Source: Scatomonas sp963930955
GTDB taxonomy: Bacteria; Bacillota; Clostridia; Lachnospirales; Lachnospiraceae
Length of the DNA: 64,000 bases
Direction: 5' to 3'
Assembly (NCBI GenBank): GCA_963930955.1
Contig: OZ006967.1
Location: 2,294,001 to 2,358,000 of the forward strand
A model generated the notes under the pieces. It made no database searches. It saw nothing but the letters and a program-made list of their open reading frames with translations, and had not been told where the DNA came from. Of the stretch, positions 42,691 to 51,448 are shown one piece after another; position 1 is the first letter of the stretch; each line of letters begins with the position of its first letter. The position numbers and the translations under genes are program-made.

Positions 42691-44796
42691 TTACTGAAAC
42701 TCCTGTCCATGCTCCTCCAGAAACTTCTGAAATTCTTCCGGATCCCGGACCCCGAACTCCTCATAACTGTAGGTGCCGTCCCGGAAAAGAATATTCAGGT
42801 TTACAAACTCCCGGCTGGCCAGATAATCCGACTGGCGGATCCGCACCAGATGCCGGAAAAGTTCCTGAATCTCCTCCTGCTCCTCAAAAAGAAAGATCTT
42901 GCTTAGATAGGAGGATACGGAACTTTCCGCCGTCATCCCCTCCGCTGCCGGTACCGGCCCTGAAACTTCCACGTCTGTCACATACTCCGCCTGTATGGAA
43001 AGGATCTCCCCATAGTCCGTCTCCTGCCGCAGCCGGATCCCTTTCTGTTCCAGAAAGCGGAGAGTCTCCGAAAATTCCGGATAGACGTAGTACTCTATGG
43101 AGGAATTCCGGTAGCCGCACTCCTTCAGGCAATCCAGCATGACCGTTCCCAGGGGAGTCTTCTCTTTTAATTCGCCGTAGGAGAAGGATGCCTCCTCCCG
43201 GCGGAAAATTTCCAGAAACTCCTTAAGCTCCCTTCGTTCCAGATTGACTGCCTGATACGTGCCTCGAAGATCCTTCCAGTCACAGAAAGAAATGTCCGTA
43301 ACATTCTCCGTATCCCGATCTGCCAGAGGATACGCCTTCTCCCGGAAAGCCGGATCCCGGGAGAGAAGTTCCATGGCCCCATCCGCCTCCTCCACCGGCA
43401 CAGTGTACTGCCGCCAGGCATCCATCCCGTTTTTCATCCGGTAATGCAGGATTACCTGAGTAAGCCCCTGACCGGAATCCTCCTCCGGTTCCCGGGCAGC
43501 ATCTTCCGCCATTTCATAGAGCGGCTCAAAGTTTTTCGTCAGTCCCTCCAGGGCCTGCCGGGTACGGTCGGAGACTGACCAGCTTCCCTGGCAGAAAACC
43601 CCGTCTCCGTCCCAGTAATACAGAGCCATGGATTCCACCTGGTCCCTGGCAGGCAGCCAGCGGTCGTAACCAAACCAGTCTCCCTGAAAGGCCAGCAGGA
43701 GCAGCACCGCTCCCGCCAGTCCGGCAATGCCGGAAATTTTATGGCGCCAGATATTTTTCAGATCCTGGCTGTAGATAAATTCTATGATCCCGTTCAGGAG
43801 CAGAGCGGCCAGAGCCACCGTCAGGATCATCATGGCCGGGCTGCTTAAATATCCTATCCACTGCAGAAGATTGGCAACCCACAGGGCGCCGGGAATCACC
43901 GCCGCCACTTTGATCACCGGCTCCATCCACCGCCATACAAAGGCGTTCCCCGCCGCCTCGGAAGCCCGTTTCCGATAAGCAGACACGCAGAGGAACAAAA
44001 GCAGGGCCCCGGCGATCCAAAGAAAGGCCCAGATCCCCGGACTTACCGCTTCTCCATCTTTCAGCCTTGAACCGATTTTGGAAGCCAGAGATACCGGGGA
44101 TACAAAATCTTCCGGTCCGAAATTCCCGCTGGAAGGATCGTAATAATTGTCAAAATAGTAGTTCATCATCCTTCCCGCCATGCCGGCGCAGAGGACGCCG
44201 TACAGGTTTAGGAAACCTGTCAGCAGCAGGCCTGTAAGGATCCTGCCTGTCAGCAGCATGGCCAGAATGGAAAGAGTATAAAACACCAGGAACAGCAGCA
44301 GGAACATGGATAGTCCCTGGGCCGCAGTCCGGGCCAGTTCTCCGCAGAAGACTCCGTGGGCCCCGGCCACACCAAAAAGAGAAGCGGCTACCGCTGCCCC
44401 GTAGGGGATCATAGTCATCAGGCATCCCCCCAGATACCGGCTGAAAAACAGCCGCTCCCGGCGGACGGGAAGACTGTGGTAAAAATCCACCTGTTTTTTG
44501 GACTGCAGATAGGAAAATCCCGTTACCGCCGCTACCACAGCCGTGAAAAAACAGCCCAGAAGGATCAGGGTATTTCCTCCTCCCAGAATGGCTTCCGCCG
44601 CACTCTGCTTACTTTCGGCCAGCCAGGCCAGATCCTCCGGGAGCAGATCCGCCCTTCCGTATTCCAGAGAGGACAGTTCCATCTGCAGGGCAAAGGGCTG
44701 CAGAAGCAGCGCCCCTGCCAGGGTCATAAAAATCAGCCAGCTCCGGCGCCGGATATCTTCCGCCAGCAGCTTAAGGCCTGATACTCTTTTTGTCAT
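42691..44796 (-). CDS. ABC-type permease with DUF6449 domain
   Basis: 701 residues. The N-terminal half has about ten hydrophobic helices (for example FTAVVAAVTGFSYLQSKKQVDFYHSLPVRRERLFFSRYL, whose QVDFYHSLPVRRE motif is typical of Firmicutes ABC-2 permeases). From about residue 380 a large soluble extracytoplasmic domain follows (DUF6449), ending YEEFGVRDPEEFQKFLEEHG. It overlaps the partner ATPase gene by 26 bases. This type of two-gene ABC unit behind a YtrA-like GntR regulator is commonly linked to cell-envelope stress or peptide antibiotics; cargo here is unknown. Confidence 0.88.
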   Translation of the reverse strand: MTKRVSGLKLLAEDIRRRSWLIFMTLAGALLLQPFALQMELSSLEYGRADLLPEDLAWLAESKQSAAEAILGGGNTLILLGCFFTAVVAAVTGFSYLQSKKQVDFYHSLPVRRERLFFSRYLGGCLMTMIPYGAAVAASLFGVAGAHGVFCGELARTAAQGLSMFLLLFLVFYTLSILAMLLTGRILTGLLLTGFLNLYGVLCAGMAGRMMNYYFDNYYDPSSGNFGPEDFVSPVSLASKIGSRLKDGEAVSPGIWAFLWIAGALLLFLCVSAYRKRASEAAGNAFVWRWMEPVIKVAAVIPGALWVANLLQWIGYLSSPAMMILTVALAALLLNGIIEFIYSQDLKNIWRHKISGIAGLAGAVLLLLAFQGDWFGYDRWLPARDQVESMALYYWDGDGVFCQGSWSVSDRTRQALEGLTKNFEPLYEMAEDAAREPEEDSGQGLTQVILHYRMKNGMDAWRQYTVPVEEADGAMELLSRDPAFREKAYPLADRDTENVTDISFCDWKDLRGTYQAVNLERRELKEFLEIFRREEASFSYGELKEKTPLGTVMLDCLKECGYRNSSIEYYVYPEFSETLRFLEQKGIRLRQETDYGEILSIQAEYVTDVEVSGPVPAAEGMTAESSVSSYLSKIFLFEEQEEIQELFRHLVRIRQSDYLASREFVNLNILFRDGTYSYEEFGVRDPEEFQKFLEEHGQEFQ

Positions 44797-45673
44797 ATCC
44801 GGTCACCTCCGTTTCGCTGATAAAGATTTCTTCCAGAGACAGAGGTAGCACCTCCCAGAATACCGGGCGCTTGCTCTCCACCCGCTCGGAGATCTCCCTC
44901 CGGGTCCCCCTGGCCACCAGCAGCAGCATGGATCCCCGTTTTTCCCAGCGGACCAGAGACAGTTCCCGCAGCAGTTCCTGCTCCCGCTCCGGATTTCCGA
45001 TAACGCACTGTACCTTCTGGGTGTGAAACTTCATTTCTTCCAGATTCTCCGACAGCAGGATGCCGCCCCGGTGGAGCAGCCCCACATGATCGCAGATATC
45101 CTCCAGCTCCCGCAGATTGTGGGAGGCGGCGATGGGGGTGAACTCCCGATTCAGAAGTTCCACTGCCAGCATGCTTTTCACCTCCTGGCGGACCAGAGGG
45201 TCCAGCCCGTCAAAAGTCTCGTCGCAGAGCAGGTATTTCGTATTGGCGCAGATTCCCAGGAAAATAGCGGTCTGCTTCTGCATGCCTTTGGAAAAGGTCC
45301 GCAGCTTTCTCTTCGGATCCAGCCCGAACCGGGAACAGAGTTCCCGGAATCTCCTCCGGTCAAATCTTTCATAGATCTTCCGGTACAGTTCCTCCAGATC
45401 CGCAGGGGAATCGTTATGGAAAAACCACAGTTCATCCGGCAGAAAACAAATCTTCTGTTTGATCCTTTCATTTTCAAATACCGGCTCCCCGTCTATGGCC
45501 ACCGTGCCTTCCTCCTGTTTAAGGACCCCGGCCAGAATCCGCAGCAGGGTGCTTTTTCCCGCTCCGTTGGTCCCTACCACGCCGAACAGTTCCCCATCCC
45601 GGATGGTAAGGGAAATATCCGCAAGAGCCTGTATCTCCCCAAAACTCTTTTTCAGATCTCTGATCTCTATCAT
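44771..45673 (-). CDS. ABC transporter ATP-binding protein (YtrB/BcrA-like)
   Basis: 300 residues from the ATG at 45673. GVVGTNGAGKSTLLRILAG is Walker A, LRTFSKGMQKQTAIFLGI a variant ABC signature (FSKGM instead of LSGGQ, usual in BcrA/YtrB-type proteins), and LLCDETFDGLDPLVRQ the Walker B. HNLRELEDICDHVGLLHRG is the H loop. The C-terminal 80 residues form the extra domain of this subfamily. It overlaps the GntR gene by four bases (ATGA) upstream and the permease downstream by 26. Confidence 0.94.
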   Translation of the reverse strand: MIEIRDLKKSFGEIQALADISLTIRDGELFGVVGTNGAGKSTLLRILAGVLKQEEGTVAIDGEPVFENERIKQKICFLPDELWFFHNDSPADLEELYRKIYERFDRRRFRELCSRFGLDPKRKLRTFSKGMQKQTAIFLGICANTKYLLCDETFDGLDPLVRQEVKSMLAVELLNREFTPIAASHNLRELEDICDHVGLLHRGGILLSENLEEMKFHTQKVQCVIGNPEREQELLRELSLVRWEKRGSMLLLVARGTRREISERVESKRPVFWEVLPLSLEEIFISETEVTGYDKKSIRP

Positions 45674-46041
45674 CGCTGTCCCTCCCCGTAGATCTTTTCC
45701 ACTTCCTCCATGCATTCCTGTCTTCCCAGTCCCAGCTCCCGGACCTCCCGAAGACAGTCGTCCAGTTTCTCCAGGCTCATCTGCCTTTTCTTCTCCCGGA
45801 GAGTCTGATTCTCCGCCACAAAACTGCCCCGGCCCTTCACCGGATAAATGAATCCTTCCTGCTCCAGAACTCCGTAGGCCTTCTGAATGGTGTTGGGATT
45901 GATGGACAGCTCCGCCGCCATCTGCCGCACGGAAGGCATCTGGGAGCCCGGCTCCAGGGCGCCTTTCACGATCAGCTGCCGGAATCGGTCCGCGATCTGC
46001 TCATAAATCGGCCGCCGGTCCTGATAATCCAGAAAAATCAT
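45670..46041 (-). CDS. GntR family regulator, YtrA subfamily
   Basis: 123 residues, the short YtrA type. PIYEQIADRFRQLIVKGALEPGSQMPSVRQMAAELSINPNTIQKAYGVLEQEGFI is a textbook GntR winged helix, followed by a short helical dimerisation tail rather than a ligand domain. YtrA regulators usually repress the ABC operon they lead. The promoter contains GTGTAT-N11-ATACAC overlapping its -10, a likely operator. It heads seven same-strand genes: two complete ABC systems with two adaptors. Confidence 0.95.
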   Translation of the reverse strand: MIFLDYQDRRPIYEQIADRFRQLIVKGALEPGSQMPSVRQMAAELSINPNTIQKAYGVLEQEGFIYPVKGRGSFVAENQTLREKKRQMSLEKLDDCLREVRELGLGRQECMEEVEKIYGEGQR

Positions 46042-46067
46042 CGCTGTCCTCCCTTCTGTCGTATTAA

Positions 46068-46099
46068 GTGTATTATCTCACATCATACACCTATGTCAA
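46068..46099 (-). promoter_or_regulatory. Promoter and operator of the GntR-ABC operon
   Basis: Minus strand TTGACA (46094-46099), 16 bases, GATAAT (46072-46077). The inverted repeat GTGTAT / ATACAC (46068-46090) covers the -10 and spacer, as expected for an autorepressor site. Confidence 0.75.
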
Positions 46100-46136
46100 G
46101 AATGTACAGAGAATCTTAAGAAAATCTTTGGGGAAG

Positions 46137-46181
46137 GTGTTGCTCCTAACAATCGAACCGTTCGAATCTCGCCGGGGCCAA
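46137..46181 (+). other. tRNA-like 3' fragment (possible tRNA-Arg remnant)
   Basis: GGTGTTGCTCCTAACAAT resembles an anticodon arm with loop CTCCTAA (anticodon CCT, Arg), and GTTCGAATC resembles a T loop, followed by GCCGGGGCCA, like an acceptor 3' end. The 5' half is missing and the spacing between the arms is too short for a functional tRNA. It lies between the aspS terminator and the GntR operon promoter. Confidence 0.35.
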
Positions 46182-46184
46182 AAG

Positions 46185-46230
46185 AAGCCCTTGCTCCATA
46201 GATGAGAGATCATCTATGGAGCAAGGGCTT
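46185..46230 (-). terminator. Terminator of aspS
   Basis: Perfect 21-base inverted repeat (46185-46205 and 46210-46230) with a 4-base loop, 24 bases downstream of the aspS stop, followed by CTTTTGG on the minus strand. Confidence 0.85.
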
Positions 46231-46254
46231 CGCTTCTATTGGAACACGATCCTG

Positions 46255-48048
46255 TTACTCTTCTTTTTCGGCTATGCGGATCCCCAGCTCCTGCAGCTGC
46301 TTCTCATCCACCTGGGAGGGAGCTTCGCACATCATATCGGAGGCGTCTTTCACCTTGGGGAAGGCGATGACGTCCCGGATGGAGTCCTGCTTTGCCATAA
46401 GCATCACCAGCCGGTCCAGGCCGTAGGCCAGTCCCGCGTGAGGCGGAACTCCGTACTTAAAAGCGCTGAGCAGGAATCCGAACTGATCCCAGGCCTGCTC
46501 TTTGGTAAAGCCCAGAACTTCAAACATTTTCTCCTGGATGTCGTCCTGATGGATTCTGACAGAACCGCCGCCGATCTCGTTGCCGTTAAGAACAATGTCG
46601 TAGGCCTTGGCCCGGACGCTGCCGGGATCGGAATCGATCTTGTCCCAGTCCTCTTCCATAGGCATGGTGAAAGGATGATGCATGGCCATAAAACGGTTTT
46701 CCTCATCGGACCACTCCAGCAAGGGGAATTCTGTGATCCAAACGAATCGGAATTCATTTTTGTCCAGAAGCCCCAGCTCCTCTGCCAGATGCAGGCGGAG
46801 AGCTCCCAGCACATTCCAGACGATCTTATTTTTGTCCGCGGCGAAGAGCAGCAGGTCTCCCGGCTGTCCCTCCATGGCGGCGATCAGGGATTCCATCTCT
46901 CCTTCCTTCAGGAACTTGGCGAAGGAAGATTTGGCGGTACCGTCCTCCTGGATGGCAATATAGGCCAGACCCTTGGCCCCGTAGCCCTTGGCGAACTCCA
47001 CCAGCTTGTCGATCTTCTTTCTGGGCATAGCTCCCTGGCCCTTGGCGTTAATGCCCCGGACCGAGCCGTCCTTCAGAGTCAGGGCGCTCTGGAACACTCC
47101 GAATTCAAAATCTTTCACTGCTTCGGATACATTCTTCAGTTCCATGCCGAACCGCAGATCCGGCTTGTCGGAGCCGAAACGGTCCATGGCCTCCTGCCAG
47201 GTCATTCTCTGGATGGGAAGGGACACTTCCACTCCCAGAACCTCTTTGAACAGGTACGCCAGCAGTCTCTCATTGACGTCGATCACATCGTCCACATCCA
47301 CGAAGGAAAGTTCCATATCGATCTGGGTAAATTCGGGCTGACGGTCCGCCCGAAGATCCTCGTCCCGGAAGCAGCGGGCAATCTGAATGTAGCGGTCATA
47401 GCCGGAGCACATCAGCAGCTGCTTGAACAGCTGGGGAGACTGGGGCAGGGCGTAAAAGCTGCCGGGATGGACACGGCTGGGCACCAGATAGTCTCTGGCC
47501 CCCTCCGGAGTGCTCTTGCAGAGCATAGGGGTCTCGATCTCCAGGAAACCCTCCTCCGCCATAAATTTCCGGGTCAGGGTAGCCACCTGGGACCGGAGCA
47601 TAAGGTTTCTCTGCAGATCCGGACGGCGGAGATCCAGATAGCGGTATTTCAGCCGGATCTCCTCCTTGGTCTTGCTATTCTCCTCCACCGGGAAGGGGGG
47701 AGTCTCAGACTCGGAAAGAACCCTAAGATACTCCACCCGCACCTCCATGGTACCGGTCTTCAGATTCTCATTGACGGCCCCGGAGCGCCGCTCCACCATG
47801 CCGGTAACGGCGATGACAAACTCGCTGCGGAGTTTTCCCGCCTTTTCAAAGCCCGCCTCATCAATGCTGCCGTTCTCAAAGATCAGCTGCATAATGCCGG
47901 AGCGGTCCCGTAAGTCTACAAAGATAATGCCGCCTTTATTTCTGCTTTTCTGCACCCATCCCATAAGGGTCACTTTCGACCCGATGAGAGCTTCTGTCAC
48001 TTCTCCGCAGCGGTGGGAGCGGTGCATTCCCTTCATTGATTCTGCCAT
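46255..48048 (-). CDS. aspS: Aspartyl-tRNA synthetase
   Basis: 597 residues, bacterial length. N-terminal OB fold (MGWVQKSRNKGGIIFVDLRDRSGIMQLIF), the class II core with motif 2 FRDEDLRADRQPEFTQIDMELSF, the bacterial GAD insert (about 290-410), and motif 3 AYGLDRLVMLMA. The N-terminal start MHRSHRCGEV with a His just after the OB fold is standard. It charges tRNA-Asp; the presence or absence of gatCAB, not visible here, would decide discriminating or not. It lies 27 bases after hisS, the last gene of the recJ-to-aspS cluster, and ends in a strong terminator. Confidence 0.97.
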   Translation of the reverse strand: MAESMKGMHRSHRCGEVTEALIGSKVTLMGWVQKSRNKGGIIFVDLRDRSGIMQLIFENGSIDEAGFEKAGKLRSEFVIAVTGMVERRSGAVNENLKTGTMEVRVEYLRVLSESETPPFPVEENSKTKEEIRLKYRYLDLRRPDLQRNLMLRSQVATLTRKFMAEEGFLEIETPMLCKSTPEGARDYLVPSRVHPGSFYALPQSPQLFKQLLMCSGYDRYIQIARCFRDEDLRADRQPEFTQIDMELSFVDVDDVIDVNERLLAYLFKEVLGVEVSLPIQRMTWQEAMDRFGSDKPDLRFGMELKNVSEAVKDFEFGVFQSALTLKDGSVRGINAKGQGAMPRKKIDKLVEFAKGYGAKGLAYIAIQEDGTAKSSFAKFLKEGEMESLIAAMEGQPGDLLLFAADKNKIVWNVLGALRLHLAEELGLLDKNEFRFVWITEFPLLEWSDEENRFMAMHHPFTMPMEEDWDKIDSDPGSVRAKAYDIVLNGNEIGGGSVRIHQDDIQEKMFEVLGFTKEQAWDQFGFLLSAFKYGVPPHAGLAYGLDRLVMLMAKQDSIRDVIAFPKVKDASDMMCEAPSQVDEKQLQELGIRIAEKEE

Positions 48049-48075
48049 TTTGGTTCCTCCATCTCCTGCCGTCCC

Positions 48076-49332
48076 TCAGACCCGGTCGGCGTATATTTCT
48101 TCGATTTCCGTATATCCCTCAGCTTCCAGCTGTTCCTTCTGGAATTTCTTATTTTTCTTCATAACAGCCAGATTCACCTGCACACCCTGGCGTCTTTCCT
48201 CCATAGCCCTGGCGATGACCTTCTCCATGGCTTCTGCCGGCAGTTTTTTCTCCAGCAGATAGGCTTTCTTCTCCGCCGCCCCCGGGATCTGGAAATCCCG
48301 CTCCAGCAGCAGCAGGATGATCCGCTCAAAGCCGATGGAAAATCCGCAGGCCGGAGTGTTCTGGCCGGTAAACTTGCCGATCATCTCATCGTAGCGGCCG
48401 CCGCCGCCTACGCTTCCGCCGTACTCGTCCATGGCGATCTCAAAAATGGGACCGGTGTAGTAGGACATGCCCCGGACCAGAGTAGGATCGAAGGCGATGC
48501 GGAAATCCGCGGATTTCACCGCCTCCACGCTGTTCATAATGGTGATCAGACCATCCGCATACTCCGGATCCAGGAAGCCCGCAAGCTTCTCCTTCAGGTA
48601 GGCTACCCCTGCGGTATCCGCCGTAACCGCTTTGAACAGTTCCAGATATTTCTCCACGGTCTCCGCCGGGAATCCTTCCCCTTTCAGTTCCTCCGAAACT
48701 CCCTCCATGCCGATCTTGTCCATCTTATCCAGAATGATGAACACCGTATCATAGGATTCTTCCGGGAAACCGCTGTAGGCCGCCATGGCTTTCAGGATCC
48801 GCCGGTCATTGATGCGGATGGTAAAATTCTTAAATTCCAGCCTGCCCAGCAGGGTGGTGGTAGCCAGGATCAGCTCAATCTCCGCCAGATTGGAGGCCTC
48901 GCCCAGGATGTCGATGTCGCACTGCATAAACTGGCGGTATCTGCCTCTCTGGGGCCGGTCCGCCCTCCACACATTGCCCATCTGCAGAGCTTTAAAGGGG
49001 GCGGGAAGATCATTGGCATTGTTGGCGTAATACCGGCACAGGGGAACGGTCAGATCGTACCGCAGACCCCCGTCCACCAGATCCGCTTCGCTTTTCGCGG
49101 TATCTAGCTTCAGCTTCTCTCCCCGCTTTAGGATCTTGAAGATCAGCTTTTCATTCTCTCCCCCCTGCTTGCTGTTCAGGTTCTCAATATGCTCCACACA
49201 GGGAGTCTCCATAGAAGAAAATCCAAAGCTCCTGTAGGTCTCTTTAATAAGGCCGATACAGTAATCCCGGATGGCCATCTCCCGGGGCAGGATATCTTTC
49301 ATGCCGGTAACCGGCTTCTTTTTCAGATTCAT
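48076..49332 (-). CDS. hisS: Histidyl-tRNA synthetase
   Basis: 418 residues. Class II marks: GMKDILPREMAIRDYC, motif 2 NVWRADRPQRGRYRQFMQCDID, the His-binding LVRGMSYYTGPIFE and motif 3 GFSIGFERIILLL, followed by the C-terminal anticodon-binding domain. The HisA motif (RGxxYYTG) is complete. It charges tRNA-His. Its ATG overlaps the stop of the HD-GYP gene by four bases and aspS follows closely, the usual hisS-aspS pair. Confidence 0.97.
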   Translation of the reverse strand: MNLKKKPVTGMKDILPREMAIRDYCIGLIKETYRSFGFSSMETPCVEHIENLNSKQGGENEKLIFKILKRGEKLKLDTAKSEADLVDGGLRYDLTVPLCRYYANNANDLPAPFKALQMGNVWRADRPQRGRYRQFMQCDIDILGEASNLAEIELILATTTLLGRLEFKNFTIRINDRRILKAMAAYSGFPEESYDTVFIILDKMDKIGMEGVSEELKGEGFPAETVEKYLELFKAVTADTAGVAYLKEKLAGFLDPEYADGLITIMNSVEAVKSADFRIAFDPTLVRGMSYYTGPIFEIAMDEYGGSVGGGGRYDEMIGKFTGQNTPACGFSIGFERIILLLLERDFQIPGAAEKKAYLLEKKLPAEAMEKVIARAMEERRQGVQVNLAVMKKNKKFQKEQLEAEGYTEIEEIYADRV

Positions 49333-49946
49333 GATTCCTTCAGTTCTCCTCTCACATCTAATGAAATTTCCGGCAGGCAGGCCCGCTTCCGGCCTTCCCG
49401 GTGGATCACCCTCTGAAAGGCCAGGAACACTTTCATATCGTAATTTTTTATCTCGTCGATCATCAGCTTTACTGCTGTCTGCTGGTCATAAGCCTTTCGG
49501 TAGGGCCGGTCCGTAGTCAGGGCGCAGAACACATCGCTGATCCGCAGGATCCTGGCTCCCAGGGGAATATTCCGCCCTTCCAGATGATAGGGATAGCCGC
49601 TGCCGTCATAATTTTCGTGATGATACAGAATGCTCTCGCAGACCGTATCGGAATATCCATTTTCCAGGGCAGCCAGATATCCTTTATGGGGATGGAGCCG
49701 CATATAGTGCATCTCCTCCACCACCATGGGATTTCCCACCAGTTCCGGTTCTCCCAGGAGAGTTACCTTTCCGATGTCATGGATCATCCCGGCTCTGGCC
49801 AGTTCCTGGCAGTCTTCCTCCGGCAGTCCCAGCTCTTTGGCAATGGCGTAAGCCAGGTTGCTGACGTCCATGCCGTGGATCAGATGTTCCGAAAGACTGT
49901 ACCACAAAAGATGTTTATGATTTTCATATTTTTTCTCTTCCGTCAT
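49329..49946 (-). CDS. HD-GYP domain protein
   Basis: 205 residues from the ATG at 49946, eight bases after AGGAGAGG. MIHDIGKVTLL gives the HDxGK motif and YHHENYDGSGYPYHLEG the full HHExxDGxGYP signature, with ARILRISDVFCALTTDRPYRKA completing the domain. HD-GYP enzymes hydrolyse cyclic di-GMP, though some act on other nucleotides. Here the domain stands alone with only a short C-terminal extension. It overlaps hisS by four bases (ATGA), so its translation is coupled to a tRNA synthetase, and rel lies a few genes upstream in the same operon. Confidence 0.9.
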   Translation of the reverse strand: MTEEKKYENHKHLLWYSLSEHLIHGMDVSNLAYAIAKELGLPEEDCQELARAGMIHDIGKVTLLGEPELVGNPMVVEEMHYMRLHPHKGYLAALENGYSDTVCESILYHHENYDGSGYPYHLEGRNIPLGARILRISDVFCALTTDRPYRKAYDQQTAVKLMIDEIKNYDMKVFLAFQRVIHREGRKRACLPEISLDVRGELKES

Positions 49947-49978
49947 GCAGGACACCTCTCCTGTACCTTCTGAGGCGG

Positions 49979-51448
49979 TTACAGATATTTCTCAATTCCC
50001 GCCCGTTTTCTCTCCAGCATCTCGTCGATCCGTTCGATATACTGCTTCAGATCCTTCACATTTTCCACCCGTTCTATGCGGGATCCGTTTTCAAACACAA
50101 ATTTTGTGGACGCCCCAGGCCCCGCCGCCAGGATGGTCTGTTTTTCCTCCATGATCAGCACGTTATACAGCCCGGCCTTCCCTTCTGTGGAATAGCCTAC
50201 ATTCTCAAAATTCCCGGCCATATTTTTCTGCCGGTACAGGTAGTAGGGCCCCATGCCCAGCTCCGCCGCGCATCTCTGGGTCATTTCCATGATCTCCTGG
50301 GAATTTTCAAAGGAGATCTCCGCGTACTGATCCTTAAAAAGATTCAGCCGGGTAGCCCGTTTCAAAGCCAGGGAGTGGACGGTCAGACTGTCCGGCCGGA
50401 GACGTTTCATCTCCTCCAGAGTATGAGCCACTTCCTGCTTCCCTTCCCCGGGAAGTCCCACGATCAAATCCATGTTGATATTGTCAAAGCCCAGCTCTCT
50501 TGCCAGAACATAGGCAGCTTCCGTTTCTTCCACCGTATGTTTCCTGCCGATCAGATCCAGAGTCTTCTGATTCATGGTCTGGGGATTAATGGAAATCCGG
50601 CTTACCGGAAACTCCCGCAGAACCTGCAGCTTCTCCCGGGTAATGGTGTCCGGCCGTCCCGCCTCCACCGTAAATTCCCGGAGCGTATCCAGAGGGAAGG
50701 TCGCAGCCAGAAAGCCCAGCAGCTCCCGGAGCTGCTCCGGGGAAAGGGTGGTGGGGGTTCCTCCTCCTATGTAAATGGTGTGCAGGGGACGGCCCTGCAT
50801 CTGTTCCCCGATAAAGGCAAGTTCCTTTTTCAGCGCTGCCAGATACGGCTCGATCAGATGCCCCCACTGTTTCAGTGGATGGGAACCGAAGGAGCAGTAC
50901 AGACAGATCGAAGGACAGAAAGGCACACCCACGTAAAGACTGTACCCGGAAAGCCAGTCGGTGCCTGAGAGCAGCGCCCGCTCCCGGTTGGCGGTAGCAA
51001 TCGCCAGGGCCGTTTTTTCCCGGCTCACATAGTAGGTATCCCGCAGGTATCCGGCAATCTCCCCATTGCTCTTTCCCTGTTCCAGCAGATGCAGCGGAAT
51101 TTTCACCGGACGGATCCCCGTCAGGTCCCCCCAGGGCAGCTGCTGGCCCGTATACCCGGAAAGGCTCCGGTAAACCAGCCGCTTCAGATGATTCTTGTAT
51201 TCAGTCCGGTCTCCGGTTTCCGGAAATCCCGTACTCTGCTCCAGCACAATTTCGCCGGCCACCTCTACGGTATAACGGATGGCCGACGGCTCATAAAACA
51301 CCCTGTGAATCTGATCCGGATCTCCTTCCGGCTTCTCTTCCCCGTCTGCCCCCACAGCAATCTGGCAGCCGGGATAAAAGGCCCGGATCAGTGCGTATAC
51401 ATCATACTCATAGTCTCTTATATTAAACCAAAGATGGATATTAAGCAA
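49979..51448 (-). CDS. hemZ: Coproporphyrinogen III oxidase-like radical SAM enzyme HemZ
   Basis: About 489 residues. No ATG is available at the N-terminus; TTG at 51448 has AGAGG ten bases upstream and gives a start matching family length, so I use it. It overlaps the end of the MBL gene by eight bases. After an N-terminal domain of about 170 residues, CPSICLYCSF is the CxxxCxxC Fe-S motif, followed by YIGGGTPTTLSPEQL (SAM contact) and SRISINPQTMNQKTLDLIGRKH. HemZ belongs to the oxygen-independent coproporphyrinogen oxidase family. No other haem genes are visible nearby, so its actual porphyrin or other radical substrate is not certain. Confidence 0.88.
   Translation of the reverse strand: MLNIHLWFNIRDYEYDVYALIRAFYPGCQIAVGADGEEKPEGDPDQIHRVFYEPSAIRYTVEVAGEIVLEQSTGFPETGDRTEYKNHLKRLVYRSLSGYTGQQLPWGDLTGIRPVKIPLHLLEQGKSNGEIAGYLRDTYYVSREKTALAIATANRERALLSGTDWLSGYSLYVGVPFCPSICLYCSFGSHPLKQWGHLIEPYLAALKKELAFIGEQMQGRPLHTIYIGGGTPTTLSPEQLRELLGFLAATFPLDTLREFTVEAGRPDTITREKLQVLREFPVSRISINPQTMNQKTLDLIGRKHTVEETEAAYVLARELGFDNINMDLIVGLPGEGKQEVAHTLEEMKRLRPDSLTVHSLALKRATRLNLFKDQYAEISFENSQEIMEMTQRCAAELGMGPYYLYRQKNMAGNFENVGYSTEGKAGLYNVLIMEEKQTILAAGPGASTKFVFENGSRIERVENVKDLKQYIERIDEMLERKRAGIEKYL

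Noticed and set aside
46216..47913. 565-codon plus-strand open frame opposite aspS
   Set aside because: Complementary shadow of a conserved synthetase; no start site and no family match.
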